Shown: positions 1 through 9,108 of the stretch, piece after piece
How positions within the stretch are numbered: the first letter of the stretch is position 1
Layout: each line of letters opens with the position of its first letter
Origin: Pantoea deleyi
GTDB taxonomy: Bacteria; Pseudomonadota; Gammaproteobacteria; Enterobacterales; Enterobacteriaceae
Length of the DNA stretch: 64,000 nucleotides
Assembly: GCF_022647325.1 (NCBI RefSeq)
Contig: NZ_CP071405.1
Coordinates: forward strand, 2,170,001 to 2,234,000
Direction of reading: 5' to 3'
Program-made: the position numbers and the translations under genes
The notes under the pieces: model-generated
Told to the model about the DNA's origin: nothing
Database searches by the model: none
What the model saw: only the letters and a program-made list of their open reading frames with translations

Positions 1-1
1 G

Positions 2-1504
2 ATGATGGTGCTGCCGAGCACCTCCGATGGCGAGGCGCTGATTACGTCGCTGAAGCAGATGCACGACCGCCTGCTGGAACACGCCGTGCTGCTGCTGCAG
101 CCCTCGGCCAGCGACAATATTCGTGTTGCGCACGAAACTGTGATCAGCCAGATCCTGACCATGAACCTGCTGCGAATCCAGGCATTCTGGAGTCACTATC
201 GCTTTCGCCGCCAGAACAACGTGCTGAACTATGTGCTGCATCAGCAGCTGCGGCTGACCAGCGTGCTGTCGAGCCTGCGCCGCATGTTGCTGAACTGGCC
301 GGATGCGCCAGAGTCGCTGTTCACGGCGCTGCAGCAGCTGCTGGCGGAGCTGGCGAAACCGGCGTGTGACAAGTACCGGCTGGCGCAGATCCTGCGCAGC
401 GTGACGCCCGCGGCGGAGGGCGACTACCGGCAGCGCGCCTTCTGCCAGCGGTTGCGCTATTTCTGCTGGATGTACCTTAACGTGCTGCGCTGGATCCGCC
501 TGCTGGAGCGGGCCGATGCGGATACCCGCTTTCAGCCGCCGCCGGTGCCCGCGCTGGCCCGCGACAGTGACAGCGCCGAGGCGGGCTGGAGCGCCCTGCG
601 CACCTTCTCCGTCATCGTGCTGGGCTGCGCGTTCTGGATCAACACGCAGTGGTCTTCCGGGGCCGCCGCGCTGACCTTAACGGCCATCGCCTGCGTGCTC
701 TACGCCTCCTCGCCCTCACCCGGCGGCAGCGTCACCCTGCTGCTGAAGACCCTGCTCTGGCTGTTTGCGTTTAGTTTTGTGATGAAGTTTGGCCTGATGG
801 TGCAGATCAGTCAGCTGTGGCCCTTTCTGCTGCTGCTCTTTCCGCTGCTGGTGACCCTTCAGCTCTTTAAACTGCAGCAGAAACAGCGGGCCGGGATGTG
901 GGGACAGTTTATCGTCTTTATGGGGTCGTTTATCGCGGTGACCAATCCACCAGACTGGGATTATCAGGCGTTCTTCAACGACAACATCGCCAAGGTCTGT
1001 GGCGTGCTGCTGGCCTGGCTGGCGTTTCAGATCCTGCGGCCCAGCTCCGACGCCCGGCGCAGCCGTCGCCATATCCGCGCGCTGCGGCTGGCGTTTCTCG
1101 ACCAGCTGCGACAGCGTCCGCGGCTCAGCGAGAGCCGTTTTGAGTCGCAGATCTATCACCGTATCAGTCAGCTCAGCCACAGCCGGGATGAGCAGGCGCG
1201 CGTCTGGCTACTGCGCTGGGGCGTGGTGCTGCTTAACTGTTCGCACATTGTCTGGCAGCTGCGCGAGTGGCGCGCCGGATCAGAGACGTTGCAGGCGTTT
1301 CGCGAGGAGAGTCTGCGTCACCTGCAGCAGATTATGAGCAGCCGGGGCGTGCAGCACAGCTCGCTGGATCGGACGCTGGCGGAGCTGGAGGCGACCATCG
1401 CCGCGTTGCTGGCGCTGAAAAGCAATGACGCCAGCGAACTGGCGGGGATTATCTGGCGTCTGCGCTGTTCGCTGGCTCAGCTGAAGCAGGCAGTACCGGG
1501 CTAA
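2..1504 (+). CDS. ydhK: FUSC-family inner membrane protein YdhK, 5' end outside window
   Basis: The reading frame is open at the left edge, so only about the last 500 residues are seen; E. coli YdhK is about 670. A soluble helical segment (roughly residues 1-195 of the fragment) is followed by a cluster of hydrophobic segments (about 200-345) and a C-terminal cytoplasmic helical part, the usual two-module layout of the FUSC/AaeB group of putative aromatic-acid or small-solute exporters. The substrate is unknown. In E. coli the gene ends a ydhIJK membrane-fusion/exporter cluster next to sodC, and sodC also lies next door here. The stop codon abuts the stop of the convergent lipoprotein gene with no spacer. 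Confidence 0.85.
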   Translation: MMVLPSTSDGEALITSLKQMHDRLLEHAVLLLQPSASDNIRVAHETVISQILTMNLLRIQAFWSHYRFRRQNNVLNYVLHQQLRLTSVLSSLRRMLLNWPDAPESLFTALQQLLAELAKPACDKYRLAQILRSVTPAAEGDYRQRAFCQRLRYFCWMYLNVLRWIRLLERADADTRFQPPPVPALARDSDSAEAGWSALRTFSVIVLGCAFWINTQWSSGAAALTLTAIACVLYASSPSPGGSVTLLLKTLLWLFAFSFVMKFGLMVQISQLWPFLLLLFPLLVTLQLFKLQQKQRAGMWGQFIVFMGSFIAVTNPPDWDYQAFFNDNIAKVCGVLLAWLAFQILRPSSDARRSRRHIRALRLAFLDQLRQRPRLSESRFESQIYHRISQLSHSRDEQARVWLLRWGVVLLNCSHIVWQLREWRAGSETLQAFREESLRHLQQIMSSRGVQHSSLDRTLAELEATIAALLALKSNDASELAGIIWRLRCSLAQLKQAVPG

Positions 1505-1972
1505 TCACTGACAATACTGCTGCTGCTGGCGGGTAAAGTCCTCCTGCAGCTGCTGCAGCGTTTTGTGGCCTTCGAAGCGGGTTTTATCCATCTCAGTCAT
1601 CGGCTCGATCACCAGCGCCTTCTCATCCGGTGAAAAGATAAACCGGCGCGTCAGTTCACTGCCGGTAAAACTCTGACCGCGGATCCCGCCACAGACCATT
1701 GTCATGGTGCGACGATAGATGGTGGTGTCGGTAAAATTGGTTTCGGTGGCGCTGCGGAAGACCTGGTCGCACCCCTGTTTCTCCAGCTTACGCACCATGT
1801 TGCGGCTCAGCCATTCACGCCCTTTGGCGATCTTTTCACAGGTGACACGCATCGGACTGGTGTCGATGGTGCGCTGAAGCTCACGACCGGTTTCGGTCAC
1901 CAGTTGCGTATCATTGGGTTTATCGCATCCCACCAGCAGCAGACACAGCAGTAATGCGCCCTTGACTCTCAT
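1505..1972 (-). CDS. Small lipoprotein of unknown function
   Basis: The 155-residue product starts with a short lipoprotein signal peptide: MRVKG, a hydrophobic run, then the lipobox LVGC with the lipidated cysteine at position 16. Asp follows that cysteine, the +2 residue that normally keeps lipoproteins in the inner membrane. I chose the ATG at 1972 because a strong AAGGAG lies just upstream and the lipobox fits. The mature part has four more cysteines (CEK, GCDQ, VCGG and near the C-terminal end YCQ), which suggests periplasmic disulfides. I do not recognise a family. E. coli has no gene in this position between ydhK and sodC. Confidence 0.75.
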   Translation of the reverse strand: MRVKGALLLCLLLVGCDKPNDTQLVTETGRELQRTIDTSPMRVTCEKIAKGREWLSRNMVRKLEKQGCDQVFRSATETNFTDTTIYRRTMTMVCGGIRGQSFTGSELTRRFIFSPDEKALVIEPMTEMDKTRFEGHKTLQQLQEDFTRQQQQYCQ

Positions 1973-2102
1973 TTTTCCAGCTCCTTCCCCGTCACGCTTT
2001 CGTACCTGAATCAATATCATAGGGGGGAAATGTCAGGGATGGTACAACAATTACTAAACAGCGGGTGAAAAGCGGGCGGCTGACGCGGGCCGCCCGCTAA
2101 TG

Positions 2103-2621
2103 TCAGATGACGCCGCAGGCGTAGCGCGCCCCGCCGCCGCCCAGCGGTTGGGGATGATCGGCGTGATTATCCCCGCCCGCGTGCACCATCAGCGCCTTGC
2201 CCTTGATTTCCTGCAGCGACTTCAGCCGCGGTGCCAGCACCGGATAGGTTGCCTTACCAGCGTCGTCCACATAGATCGCGGGTAAATCGCCCAGATGCCC
2301 TTCACCATAGGGGCCCAGATGTTTGCCCGTGTTAGCCGGATCGAGGTGACCACCAGCGGCACCGGCAGCGACGACCTTGCCGTCCGATTCGCCCGGTTCA
2401 CAGCTTCCTTTTGCATGCACATGGAAGCCGCGAATGCCCGGTTTCAGCCCCTGCAGGTCGGGCGTGAACTGCAGACCATACTGCGTCTCGTCGATCCTGA
2501 CGGTGCCCAGCGACTGACCAATGCCTTCAGCGGTAACCTGATGGATCGTAACGTCCTCACTGGCAGCCTGTGCTGAGCCGCAGGCGATCAATGCACATAG
2601 CGCAACTGCTTTCAGTTTCAT
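2103..2621 (-). CDS. sodC: Periplasmic Cu/Zn superoxide dismutase
   Basis: SodC converts superoxide to hydrogen peroxide and oxygen in the periplasm. The 172-residue protein has a Sec signal peptide ending near AQA|AS, the copper-binding GFHVHAKGSC segment, the zinc-loop GGHLDPANTGKH, and the closing segment MVHAGGDNHADHP followed by GGGGARYACGVI, whose cysteine pairs with the one in KGSC. Length matches the E. coli enzyme (173). It sits alone between the unknown lipoprotein gene and ydhF, all on the minus strand. Confidence 0.96.
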   Translation of the reverse strand: MKLKAVALCALIACGSAQAASEDVTIHQVTAEGIGQSLGTVRIDETQYGLQFTPDLQGLKPGIRGFHVHAKGSCEPGESDGKVVAAGAAGGHLDPANTGKHLGPYGEGHLGDLPAIYVDDAGKATYPVLAPRLKSLQEIKGKALMVHAGGDNHADHPQPLGGGGARYACGVI

Positions 2622-2705
2622 GGTGACTCCGTTTGCAGACCAGGGTGTGCGATAAGTCTGGCCGCTGTTGCGCTATTTTGCCGGAAATTGACGCAGTTTT
2701 ACGCT

Positions 2706-3602
2706 TCAGGGTACATCGAAGCCCAGGGCGGCCTTGCGGATACGGAACCACTGCTGGCGCGTCAGCGTCAGCTCAAGCGATCCGGCGACCTCACTCACCC
2801 GCGCCGCTTTGCCTGAACCAATAATCGGCAGCGGGCGCGAAGGCAGCATCAGTATCCAGGCGTAGACCACCTGATCCAGACTGGTGGCACCGGTTTCCTG
2901 CCGCACCGCTTCCAGCTCATCGCGCAGAGGCTGGAAATGGGGATCGTTAAACAGGCGGCCGCCGCCCAGACAGGACCAGGCCATCGGCCGGATGCGCAGC
3001 TGCTGACACTGATCCAGCGAGCCATCCAGCAGCGCGCTTTGCTGCACCGGCGAGATCTCCAGCTGATTAGTGACCAGCGAGAACGGCAGGCGGGATTGCA
3101 GCAGGGAGAACTGGGCTGGCGTGAAATTAGAGACCCCAAAGTGCAGCACCTTGCCGGCCTGATGCAGGGCCATAAAGGCATCGGCGACGTCGTCCGCCGC
3201 CATCAGCGGATCGGGCCGATGGATCAGCAACAGGTCGAGACGATCGGTATGGAAATGGCGCAGCGAGTTTTCCGCGCTCTGCAGGATGTGCGCTTTATCG
3301 GTGATGTAGTGGCCAATCCGGTTTTCGGGCCGTGCGCGGGTGGCGATACCGCATTTGGTCACAATCTGCAGCCGATCGCGCAGGCCGGGCGCCAGCTTCA
3401 GCGCTTCACCAAAGGCGGCTTCGCACTGGTAATCCCCGTAAATATCCGCATGGTCGACGGTGGTGATCCCCAGGTTCAGATGGTGCTCAATAAACGCGAC
3501 CCGCTCCTGAGGCGACATCCCCCACTCCATCAGGCGCCAGTACCCCATAACCAGCGGTGAAAATTCGGGGCCCTGTAAGGCGATGGCCTGCGGTTGTAAC
3601 AT
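2706..3602 (-). CDS. ydhF: Aldo/keto reductase YdhF
   Basis: A predicted NAD(P)H-dependent oxidoreductase of the aldo/keto reductase superfamily. The 298 residues match the length of E. coli YdhF. Visible features are the barrel strand with DHADIYG (catalytic Asp/Tyr), KCG in the third strand, LLLIHRPDP, and the cofactor-site end PIIGSGKAARV. The start at 3602 is preceded by GGGAG and fits the E. coli N-terminus; an upstream in-frame ATG at 3623 lacks such a site. The physiological substrate is unknown. Confidence 0.92.
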   Translation of the reverse strand: MLQPQAIALQGPEFSPLVMGYWRLMEWGMSPQERVAFIEHHLNLGITTVDHADIYGDYQCEAAFGEALKLAPGLRDRLQIVTKCGIATRARPENRIGHYITDKAHILQSAENSLRHFHTDRLDLLLIHRPDPLMAADDVADAFMALHQAGKVLHFGVSNFTPAQFSLLQSRLPFSLVTNQLEISPVQQSALLDGSLDQCQQLRIRPMAWSCLGGGRLFNDPHFQPLRDELEAVRQETGATSLDQVVYAWILMLPSRPLPIIGSGKAARVSEVAGSLELTLTRQQWFRIRKAALGFDVP

Positions 3603-3677
3603 GACATTCTCCCTGTTGCGCATTGGCTGAAATTAGCGTGACAGAGAGTATAACGGAAAGCAGAACGCCGGGCGTCG

Positions 3678-3917
3678 TCAGAACAACTCCGGCTGCTGAG
3701 GTTCGTGCGGCTCCTCACCTTTCTGTGGCCGCTGCATGCGCAGACGGCGCTGCTGACACAGGCGAATGACCTCACGCTTTTGCGCATCGCTGAAGCGCAG
3801 CCAGTTGAACCGCTCATCGCGGCTGCGTAAACATCCCAGACAGTAGCCGCGCGCATCCGTCTGGCAGATCCCGCGACAGGGGCTGGGAACCGGGAAAAAC
3901 TCAAGCTGCTCGGCCAC
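3678..3917 (-). CDS. ydhL: DUF1289 protein YdhL
   Basis: A 79-residue protein of the DUF1289 family. The conserved core reads SPCRGICQTDARGYCLGCLRS, with four cysteines that look like a small metal site, followed by RDERFNW. I use the GTG at 3917 because the GGAGG sits four bases before it and the product then starts (M)AEQLEFF like E. coli YdhL; a second GTG lies at 3920. Function is unknown. It is divergent from nemR, whose regulatory region lies between them. Confidence 0.88.
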   Translation of the reverse strand: MAEQLEFFPVPSPCRGICQTDARGYCLGCLRSRDERFNWLRFSDAQKREVIRLCQQRRLRMQRPQKGEEPHEPQQPELF

Positions 3918-4060
3918 CACGCCTCCGGTTTCTCAGAATAAACAGTCATTAAAAAGCGTAGCCTGGTTGGGCAGGAAGTCCGCCCCGCGCGGCCAGAATT
4001 CTCCTGATCCTGGCCGGTCAGGTGAACACTCTGTGCGGAATGGCCCCTCTCACGTTGCAT

Positions 4061-4076
4061 TAGACCGACTGGTCTA
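4061..4076. promoter_or_regulatory. NemR operator upstream of nemR
   Basis: TAGACCGACTGGTCTA is a near-perfect dyad (TAGACC/GGTCTA) 14 bases before the nemR start, continuing as CTAA. In E. coli NemR represses the nemRA-gloA operon through a palindrome of this type. A near copy occurs again before nemA. Confidence 0.85.
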
Positions 4077-4090
4077 CTAACCTCACTGCC

Positions 4091-4687
4091 ATGAATAAGA
4101 TGCTACAGCGTAATGAAACCCGTGAACACCTGCTGCAGACAGGTGAGCAGCTCTGCCTGCAGCGCGGCTTTACCGGCATGGGCCTGAGCGAATTGCTGAC
4201 CCAGGCGGCGGTGCCGAAAGGCTCCTTCTACTACTATTTCCGTTCGAAAGAGGCCTTCGGCGTGGCGCTGCTGGAACGCTACTTTGCGCGTTACCTGCAG
4301 GATGTGGAGCTTCAGCTTAACCAGACCACCGGCACGCCAGCGGAGCGTCTGCTTAATCACTTCCGTGCCGCCGTTGAGCTGTTTGTCCGGCAGGGGCATA
4401 TCGTCGGCTGCCTGGGCGTTAAAGTCTCAGCCGAAGTGTGCGATCTCTCTGAGCCGATGCGCGCGGCCCTGCAGCAGGGGGCGGCAAAGATCACGGCCCT
4501 TTACGCCCGGACGCTGGTCGACGCAGCGGAGCAGGAGTCCCTTCAGCTTCCGCAGCCTCCGGCGCAGATGGCGGAGCTGCTGTCACTGCTGTGGCTCGGC
4601 GCCAGCCTGCAGAGCAAAATTTCCCGCGAGGCGCAGCCACTGCGTCTGGCATTGAGTACCATCGAACAGTGGCTTGAACGCCGCTGA
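4091..4687 (+). CDS. nemR: TetR-family electrophile-sensing repressor NemR
   Basis: NemR represses nemA and gloA and is released when reactive chlorine or electrophiles such as N-ethylmaleimide, quinones or methylglyoxal modify its cysteines. The 198-residue product has an N-terminal TetR helix-turn-helix (about 10-55, with GLSELLTQAAVPKGSFYYYF) and a ligand/oxidant domain. Cys107 in IVGCLGVK and Cys117 in AEVCDLS correspond to the redox-active pair of the E. coli protein (C106/C116). A second in-frame ATG at 4100 is possible. It is cotranscribed in direction with nemA. Confidence 0.95.
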   Translation: MNKMLQRNETREHLLQTGEQLCLQRGFTGMGLSELLTQAAVPKGSFYYYFRSKEAFGVALLERYFARYLQDVELQLNQTTGTPAERLLNHFRAAVELFVRQGHIVGCLGVKVSAEVCDLSEPMRAALQQGAAKITALYARTLVDAAEQESLQLPQPPAQMAELLSLLWLGASLQSKISREAQPLRLALSTIEQWLERR

Positions 4688-4706
4688 TTTTTAAAAAACG
4701 AGTTTG

Positions 4707-4725
4707 TAGACGACTGGTCTACTAA
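4707..4725. promoter_or_regulatory. Second NemR-like operator, before nemA
   Basis: TAGACGACTGGTCTACTAA repeats the site before nemR with a single base missing from the left half; the right half GGTCTACTAA is identical. It lies in the 50-bp nemR-nemA gap, 12 bases before the nemA start codon, so nemA may have its own NemR-controlled promoter or translation-proximal block. Confidence 0.75.
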
Positions 4726-4737
4726 TCAGGAGCTATT

Positions 4738-5835
4738 ATGGCGAGTACCCAGCTGTTTCGTCCGCTGAAAGTCGGCGCAATCACCGTCCCGAACCGCGTC
4801 TTTATGGCACCGCTGACCCGTCTGCGCAGCATCGAGCCAGGCGACATCCCGACACCGATGATGGCGGAATATTACCGTCAGCGCGCCAGCGCCGGTCTGA
4901 TCATCACCGAGGCGACGCAGGTCTCCTTCCAGGCGAAAGGCTATGCCGGTGCGCCAGGCCTGCACACCCAGCCGCAGATCGCGGCGTGGAAAGAGATCAA
5001 CAACGGCGTGCACCAGGCGGGCGGTCACACGGCCGTACAGTTATGGCACACCGGTCGTATCTCCCATAACAGCGTGCAGCCGGATGGCAACGCCCCTGTC
5101 GCGCCTTCGGCCCTGCCCGCAGGCACCCGTACCTCTCTGCGTGCCGAAGATGGCAGCGTCTATCGTGAAGAGACCTCTCTACCGCGTGAACTGACGGTGC
5201 CGGAAATTCAGCAGATTGTGGCCGATTTTGGTCAGGCGGCGGCTAACGCGCGTGAAGCAGACTTTGACCTGCTTGAGCTGCACTCGGCGCACGGTTACCT
5301 GATCCACCAGTTCCTGGCCCCCGATTCAAACCAGCGTACCGATGAGTATGGCGGCAGCATCGAAAAACGCGGTCGCTTTGCGCTGGAAGTCGTTGATGCG
5401 GTGATCGCCAACTGGTCTGCCGATCGCATCGGCATCCGCGTCTCCCCTATCGGCAGTTTCCAGAACCTGGACAACGGCCCGGACGAAGAAGAGGCGGCGC
5501 TGTGGTACATCGGTGAGCTGGCGAAACGCAACATTGCCTATCTGCACCTCTCTGAGCCAGACTGGGCGGGCGGCAAGCCTTACACCGACGCTTTCCGTCA
5601 GAAAGTGCGCGATCTCTTCCCGGGTGCCATCATCGGGGCCGGTGCCTACACCGTGGAGAAAGCGGATGACCTGATTTCACGCGGTCTGATCGATGCGGTC
5701 GCCTTTGGCCGTGATTACATCGCGAACCCGGATCTGGTCGAGCGTCTGCAGCAGGATGCCCCACTCAACCCGCAGCGCCCGGAGAGCTTCTACGGCGGCG
5801 GCGCTGAAGGGTATATCGATTACCCGACGCTGTAA
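4738..5835 (+). CDS. nemA: N-ethylmaleimide reductase, Old Yellow Enzyme
   Basis: An FMN-dependent ene-reductase that reduces N-ethylmaleimide, quinones and nitro compounds in the cytoplasm. Length (365) equals the E. coli enzyme. The TIM barrel shows the Old Yellow Enzyme signatures APLTRLRS near the N-terminus, [11 protein letters not shown], the substrate-binding pair in HSAHGYL with [21 protein letters not shown], and the phosphate-binding end GAGAYT and [17 protein letters not shown]. It starts 12 bases after a NemR-like operator and precedes gloA, as in E. coli. Confidence 0.97.
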   Translation: MASTQLFRPLKVGAITVPNRVFMAPLTRLRSIEPGDIPTPMMAEYYRQRASAGLIITEATQVSFQAKGYAGAPGLHTQPQIAAWKEINNGVHQAGGHTAVQLWHTGRISHNSVQPDGNAPVAPSALPAGTRTSLRAEDGSVYREETSLPRELTVPEIQQIVADFGQAAANAREADFDLLELHSAHGYLIHQFLAPDSNQRTDEYGGSIEKRGRFALEVVDAVIANWSADRIGIRVSPIGSFQNLDNGPDEEEAALWYIGELAKRNIAYLHLSEPDWAGGKPYTDAFRQKVRDLFPGAIIGAGAYTVEKADDLISRGLIDAVAFGRDYIANPDLVERLQQDAPLNPQRPESFYGGGAEGYIDYPTL

Positions 5836-5951
5836 GCGGGTCAGGCTGTCGTCCGGGACGATGACGACAGCCATTATTCACCGGCGATTTTCGTCGCTAT
5901 ACTTAGCGCTGGGTCATCCGGCGATGGCGTTTTTATTTCAAAGAGGATGTT

Positions 5952-6359
5952 ATGCGTTTACTTCATACCATGCTGCGCGTTGGCGATCTGCAACGCTCTA
6001 TCGATTTCTACACTCGTGTGCTGGGCATGCGCGTGCTGCGTCAGAGCGAAAACACCGAATATAAATACACCCTGGCCTTCGTGGGCTACACCGACGAAAG
6101 CGAAGGTGCCGTGATCGAACTGACCTACAACTGGGGCGTCGACAAATATGATCTGGGCAATGCCTACGGTCACATTGCCCTGGGCGTGGATGACGCGGCT
6201 GCGGCCTGCGAACGCATCCGCAACGATGGCGGCAAGGTCACGCGTGAAGCCGGCCCGGTTAAAGGTGGCTCCACCATTATCGCCTTTGTCGAAGATCCCG
6301 ATGGTTACAAAATCGAGCTGATCGAAAACAAAGATGCCGGTAAAGGCCTGGGCAACTAA
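5952..6359 (+). CDS. gloA: Glyoxalase I (lactoylglutathione lyase)
   Basis: GloA isomerises the hemithioacetal of methylglyoxal and glutathione to S-lactoylglutathione. All four nickel ligands of the E. coli enzyme are at the expected numbers: His5, Glu56, His74 and Glu122. The 135 residues form the two beta-alpha-beta-beta-beta modules of the family. AGAGGA precedes the ATG. It lies downstream of nemRA, and in E. coli read-through from nemR couples it to electrophile stress; here an inverted repeat (GGCTGTCGT/ACGACAGCC, 5845-5873) without a T-run sits in the gap. Confidence 0.97.
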   Translation: MRLLHTMLRVGDLQRSIDFYTRVLGMRVLRQSENTEYKYTLAFVGYTDESEGAVIELTYNWGVDKYDLGNAYGHIALGVDDAAAACERIRNDGGKVTREAGPVKGGSTIIAFVEDPDGYKIELIENKDAGKGLGN

Positions 6360-6479
6360 ACCTGCCTGTCAGCCTGCCCGACCGGGCGGGCTGAATCCCC
6401 TTCTCTGCGCTTCATCTGCTGCACCCGGCCCCGTTTTTTGCCATAATGCGCGCTGCCCTTTTTCTGCAGCGAGATCCTG

Positions 6480-7148
6480 ATGTCTGAATCGAATTCCCCT
6501 AATGCACTCAATCAACGCTTCCGTGGCTTCTACCCGGTGGTGATCGACGTCGAAACCGCAGGTTTCAATGCGCAGACCGATGCGTTACTGGAAATTGCCG
6601 CTATCACGCTGAAAATGGATGAAGAGGGCTGGATTGGGATTGATCAGACGCTGCACTTTAACGTCGAACCCTTTGCCGGATCGCTACTGCATCCGGAAGC
6701 CCTGGCCTTTACCGGCATCGATCCCAGCAATCCCCTGCGGGGCGCGGTCAGCGAGTATGAGGCGCTGCACGCTATCTTCAAGATGGTACGTAAAGGGATC
6801 AAGGAGAGCGGCTGCAACCGCGCCATTATGGTGGCGCACAACGCCACATTCGACCTGAACTTTATGTCTGCCGCGGCGGAACGGGCCAGCCTGAAACGCA
6901 ATCCGTTTCATCCGTTCGCCACCTTTGACACCGCCGCCCTGAGCGGACTGGTGCTGGGTCAGACCGTGCTGGCGAAAGCCTGTATTGCGGCGGGAATGGC
7001 GTTTGACAGTACGCAGGCGCACTCTGCGCTCTACGACACGCAGCAGACGGCGACCCTGTTCTGCGAGCTGGTTAACCGCTGGAAACGCCTGGGCGGCTGG
7101 CCACTGCCCTTTGCCGGTGAGGCTGCTGAAGCCGGGGAAACGGCGTAA
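6480..7148 (+). CDS. rnt: Ribonuclease T
   Basis: A DEDD-family 3'-5' exoribonuclease that matures the 3' ends of tRNA and 5S/23S rRNA. The 222-residue protein carries Exo [11 protein letters not shown] (catalytic Asp and Glu), Exo [12 protein letters not shown] and Exo [14 protein letters not shown] (His and Asp). Length is near the E. coli enzyme (215). A shared terminator separates it from the convergent grxD gene. Confidence 0.96.
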   Translation: MSESNSPNALNQRFRGFYPVVIDVETAGFNAQTDALLEIAAITLKMDEEGWIGIDQTLHFNVEPFAGSLLHPEALAFTGIDPSNPLRGAVSEYEALHAIFKMVRKGIKESGCNRAIMVAHNATFDLNFMSAAAERASLKRNPFHPFATFDTAALSGLVLGQTVLAKACIAAGMAFDSTQAHSALYDTQQTATLFCELVNRWKRLGGWPLPFAGEAAEAGETA

Positions 7149-7165
7149 GCCTGCACAACGAAAAA

Positions 7166-7191
7166 GGCCGACGTGATGTCGGCCTTTTTTT
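7166..7191. terminator. Bidirectional terminator between rnt and grxD
   Basis: Stem GGCCGAC/GTCGGCC with a five-base loop, A-run on the left and T-run on the right, so it can end transcription from rnt and from grxD. The T-run overlaps the grxD stop codon. Confidence 0.9.
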
Positions 7192-7522
7192 ATTCTGCTT
7201 CTTTAAATTTTTCTGCGGTCTCTTTAATCAGCGACTGCAGTTCGCCGCGCTGCAGCATCTCAACGATGATGTCGCAACCGCCGACCAGTTCGCCATCCAC
7301 CCACAGCTGCGGGAAGGTAGGCCAGTTAGCGTATTTCGGCAGCTCGGCACGAATATCCGGGTTCTGCAGAATATCCACGTAAGCAAACCGCTCACCACAG
7401 GCTGACAGCGCCTGCACCGCCTGCGCAGAGAAACCGCAGCTAGGCAGTTTCGGGGAACCTTTCATGTACAGCAGGATCGGATTTTCTGCGATCTGGCGCT
7501 GAATTTTTTCTACAGTACTCAT
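7190..7522 (-). CDS. grxD: Monothiol glutaredoxin 4
   Basis: A monothiol glutaredoxin that binds a [2Fe-2S] cluster with glutathione and takes part in iron-sulfur cluster delivery. The 110-residue product has the class II active site CGFS at 29-32, the cis-Pro segment WPTFPQLWVDGELVGG and the GGCDI glutathione-binding turn. AAGGAAGG precedes the ATG. It converges on rnt, as in E. coli. Confidence 0.97.
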   Translation of the reverse strand: MSTVEKIQRQIAENPILLYMKGSPKLPSCGFSAQAVQALSACGERFAYVDILQNPDIRAELPKYANWPTFPQLWVDGELVGGCDIIVEMLQRGELQSLIKETAEKFKEAE

Positions 7523-7890
7523 AATTGCCTTCCTTAATTCGCGACTTCGTGTTTGTTTATTGTAGCGACTTCGCAGCTGGACTGAAAACGAGATTTTGCC
7601 TGCTGCCCGCCTGAATAGCCATCCTGGTTAAGTTAAGCCGCAATGCGTCACGTTTCCTGATGATTAACAGTGGGTAACAGATTAATAATTCGTAATAAAT
7701 TTGCTGATATAAGATGCTGAAAATGTTCATTTTCAACACAATTTCAGCGGTTACAAAGATTAATAATAAAAGACCTTACAGTTTTCAAAAGAACTGGACT
7801 AGAATGGCCTGGGCGCTGATCCTCGATCAGATTAATCTCAACTTTGTCACGGTGCGTAGTGGCCATGACAACTTAACTCATTAACGGACT
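7523..7890. promoter_or_regulatory. grxD-mepH divergent intergenic region
   Basis: This 368-base stretch is AT-rich and holds no convincing gene. It must contain the promoters of grxD (leftward) and mepH (rightward). A candidate -10 TAGAAT at 7800-7805 faces mepH, with a weak TTACAG 18 bases upstream. I see no clear operator. Confidence 0.45.
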
Positions 7891-8688
7891 ATGCGTTTAA
7901 TCATTACGCTTTTCATGCTGGCTTTTGCGCAACTGTTTTTCAACACCGCCGCTGCGTCGCCTCACGCGCCGGTGAACGTGAGTGCGCATAAAGCAGAGAA
8001 AAAGAGTGCGCGCGACGATGAGCGTCGCAAGCGTCGCCCCGTCAAAACGGTCTCCAAAAAACCGCGTGTCACGCCTGTTCAGAAACTTAAAACGAAAAAA
8101 CAGAAAAAAGCTGAACTCACCGCGACCCAGACACCTGCTAAGAAGACCTCGCTTAAAACCGCCCGCATCAGCAAGAATCACGACAAGAAACGTTATGGTC
8201 ATCAGCGTACGCTGAAAACCGCCGACGCCGACACCCGCGAAACCGGCACCATTAAAATGAGCAAATCTCACCGCCAGCGTTACCAGAAGGCGCGTGAAAC
8301 GGCGATGACCAAACTGATGGGCCAGCTGGGTAAACCCTACCAGTGGGGGGGAACCTCGCCACACACCGGTTTCGACTGCAGCGGCCTGGTCTGGTACGCC
8401 TATAAGGATCTGGTGAAATTCAAAATCCCGCGTACCGCCAACGAGATGTATCACCTGCGTGACGCCGCGCCAATCAAGCGTGAGTCGCTGGAGAAAGGCG
8501 ATCTGGTCTTCTTCCGCATCAATGGCCGCGGCACCGCCGACCATGTCGGCGTCTACCTGGGCGATGGCAAGTTTATTCAGTCGCCACGCACCGGTAAAGA
8601 TATCCAGATCAGCGCGTTAGGGGAAGATTACTGGCAGCGCCACTACATCGGCGCCCGCCGGGTGATGACGCCAAAAACCATCCGCTGA
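7891..8688 (+). CDS. mepH: Murein DD-endopeptidase MepH
   Basis: MepH cleaves D-Ala-mDAP crosslinks so that new glycan strands can be inserted. The 265-residue product has a Sec signal peptide (to about residue 23), a long basic Lys/Arg/Thr-rich region (about 30-125) likely to contact anionic wall or membrane, and a C-terminal NlpC/P60 domain with catalytic Cys in FDCSGLVWY, His in ADHVGVYLG and a third polar residue near IQSPR. Length is close to E. coli YdhO (271). The ATG at 7891 gives a proper signal peptide. Confidence 0.93.
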   Translation: MRLIITLFMLAFAQLFFNTAAASPHAPVNVSAHKAEKKSARDDERRKRRPVKTVSKKPRVTPVQKLKTKKQKKAELTATQTPAKKTSLKTARISKNHDKKRYGHQRTLKTADADTRETGTIKMSKSHRQRYQKARETAMTKLMGQLGKPYQWGGTSPHTGFDCSGLVWYAYKDLVKFKIPRTANEMYHLRDAAPIKRESLEKGDLVFFRINGRGTADHVGVYLGDGKFIQSPRTGKDIQISALGEDYWQRHYIGARRVMTPKTIR

Positions 8689-8710
8689 GCCACACGACAG
8701 AAAGAAAAAA

Positions 8711-8736
8711 GCCGGGACAATCCCGGCTTTTTTTTA
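8711..8736. terminator. Terminator between mepH and ynhF
   Basis: Stem GCCGGGA/TCCCGGC with a T-run to the right and an A-run to the left. It lies 22 bases after mepH and directly abuts the ynhF stop, so it can serve both genes. Confidence 0.88.
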
Positions 8737-8826
8737 TCAGTGCAGAATGGCAGTAAAACTAAAGGCCACAATCATCAGCAGACAGCCGACGGCGGTCATT
8801 AAGGCCAGTTTGAGGTCAGTACTCAC
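8737..8826 (-). CDS. ynhF: Small membrane protein YnhF, 29 residues
   Basis: The frame from the GTG at 8826 encodes MSTDLKLALMTAVGC..., a single hydrophobic span ending ...FTAILH. E. coli YnhF is also 29 residues, begins MSTDLKFSL and ends TAALH, and sits in the same place before purR. AAGGA lies nine bases before the GTG. In E. coli YnhF is a stress-responsive inner-membrane miniprotein of unknown role. Confidence 0.85.
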   Translation of the reverse strand: MSTDLKLALMTAVGCLLMIVAFSFTAILH

Positions 8827-9108
8827 AGCTTGTTCCTTAGTCACACAGTTTACAGGGTTATTCCATTTTCCCACACGACCCGGTAAAAATCTCGTTTTAT
8901 CCGCCCAGCCTTGTTAGAATCCCGCCTTTGTTGCGCAACGCGCGCAACTCTGATTCCGTTTGCGCATCTTTTCAGGCGGTTTTTCCTCCGCCTGCGGTCA
9001 GATTACCGGCCAGGAACGCTGCATTTTTGCGGAAAAAACCCTGAGCAGACGCAAACGTTTAACACTACGCTTATCAGAGAGTTAGATAAGCACCGGAGTC
9101 CGATTTTC
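8827..9108. promoter_or_regulatory. purR leader region
   Basis: About 280 bases between ynhF and purR. It holds the palindrome TTGCGCAA at 8931-8938, a half-site-like CCGTTTGCGC near 8957-8966 and the PurR box at 9049-9064. In E. coli purR is autoregulated by two operators, so the CCGTTTGCGC element could be a weak second one. Confidence 0.5.
9049..9064. promoter_or_regulatory. PurR operator (PUR box) upstream of purR
   Basis: ACGCAAACGTTTAACA agrees with the PUR box ACGCAAACGTTTGCGT at 12 of 16 positions, including the whole left half and centre. It lies 45 bases before the purR start and fits the known autoregulation of purR. Confidence 0.8.

Noticed and set aside
7557..7739. A 60-codon frame on the minus strand in the grxD-mepH gap
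   Set aside because: It lies in AT-rich promoter DNA, lacks a ribosome site and shows no recognisable sequence.
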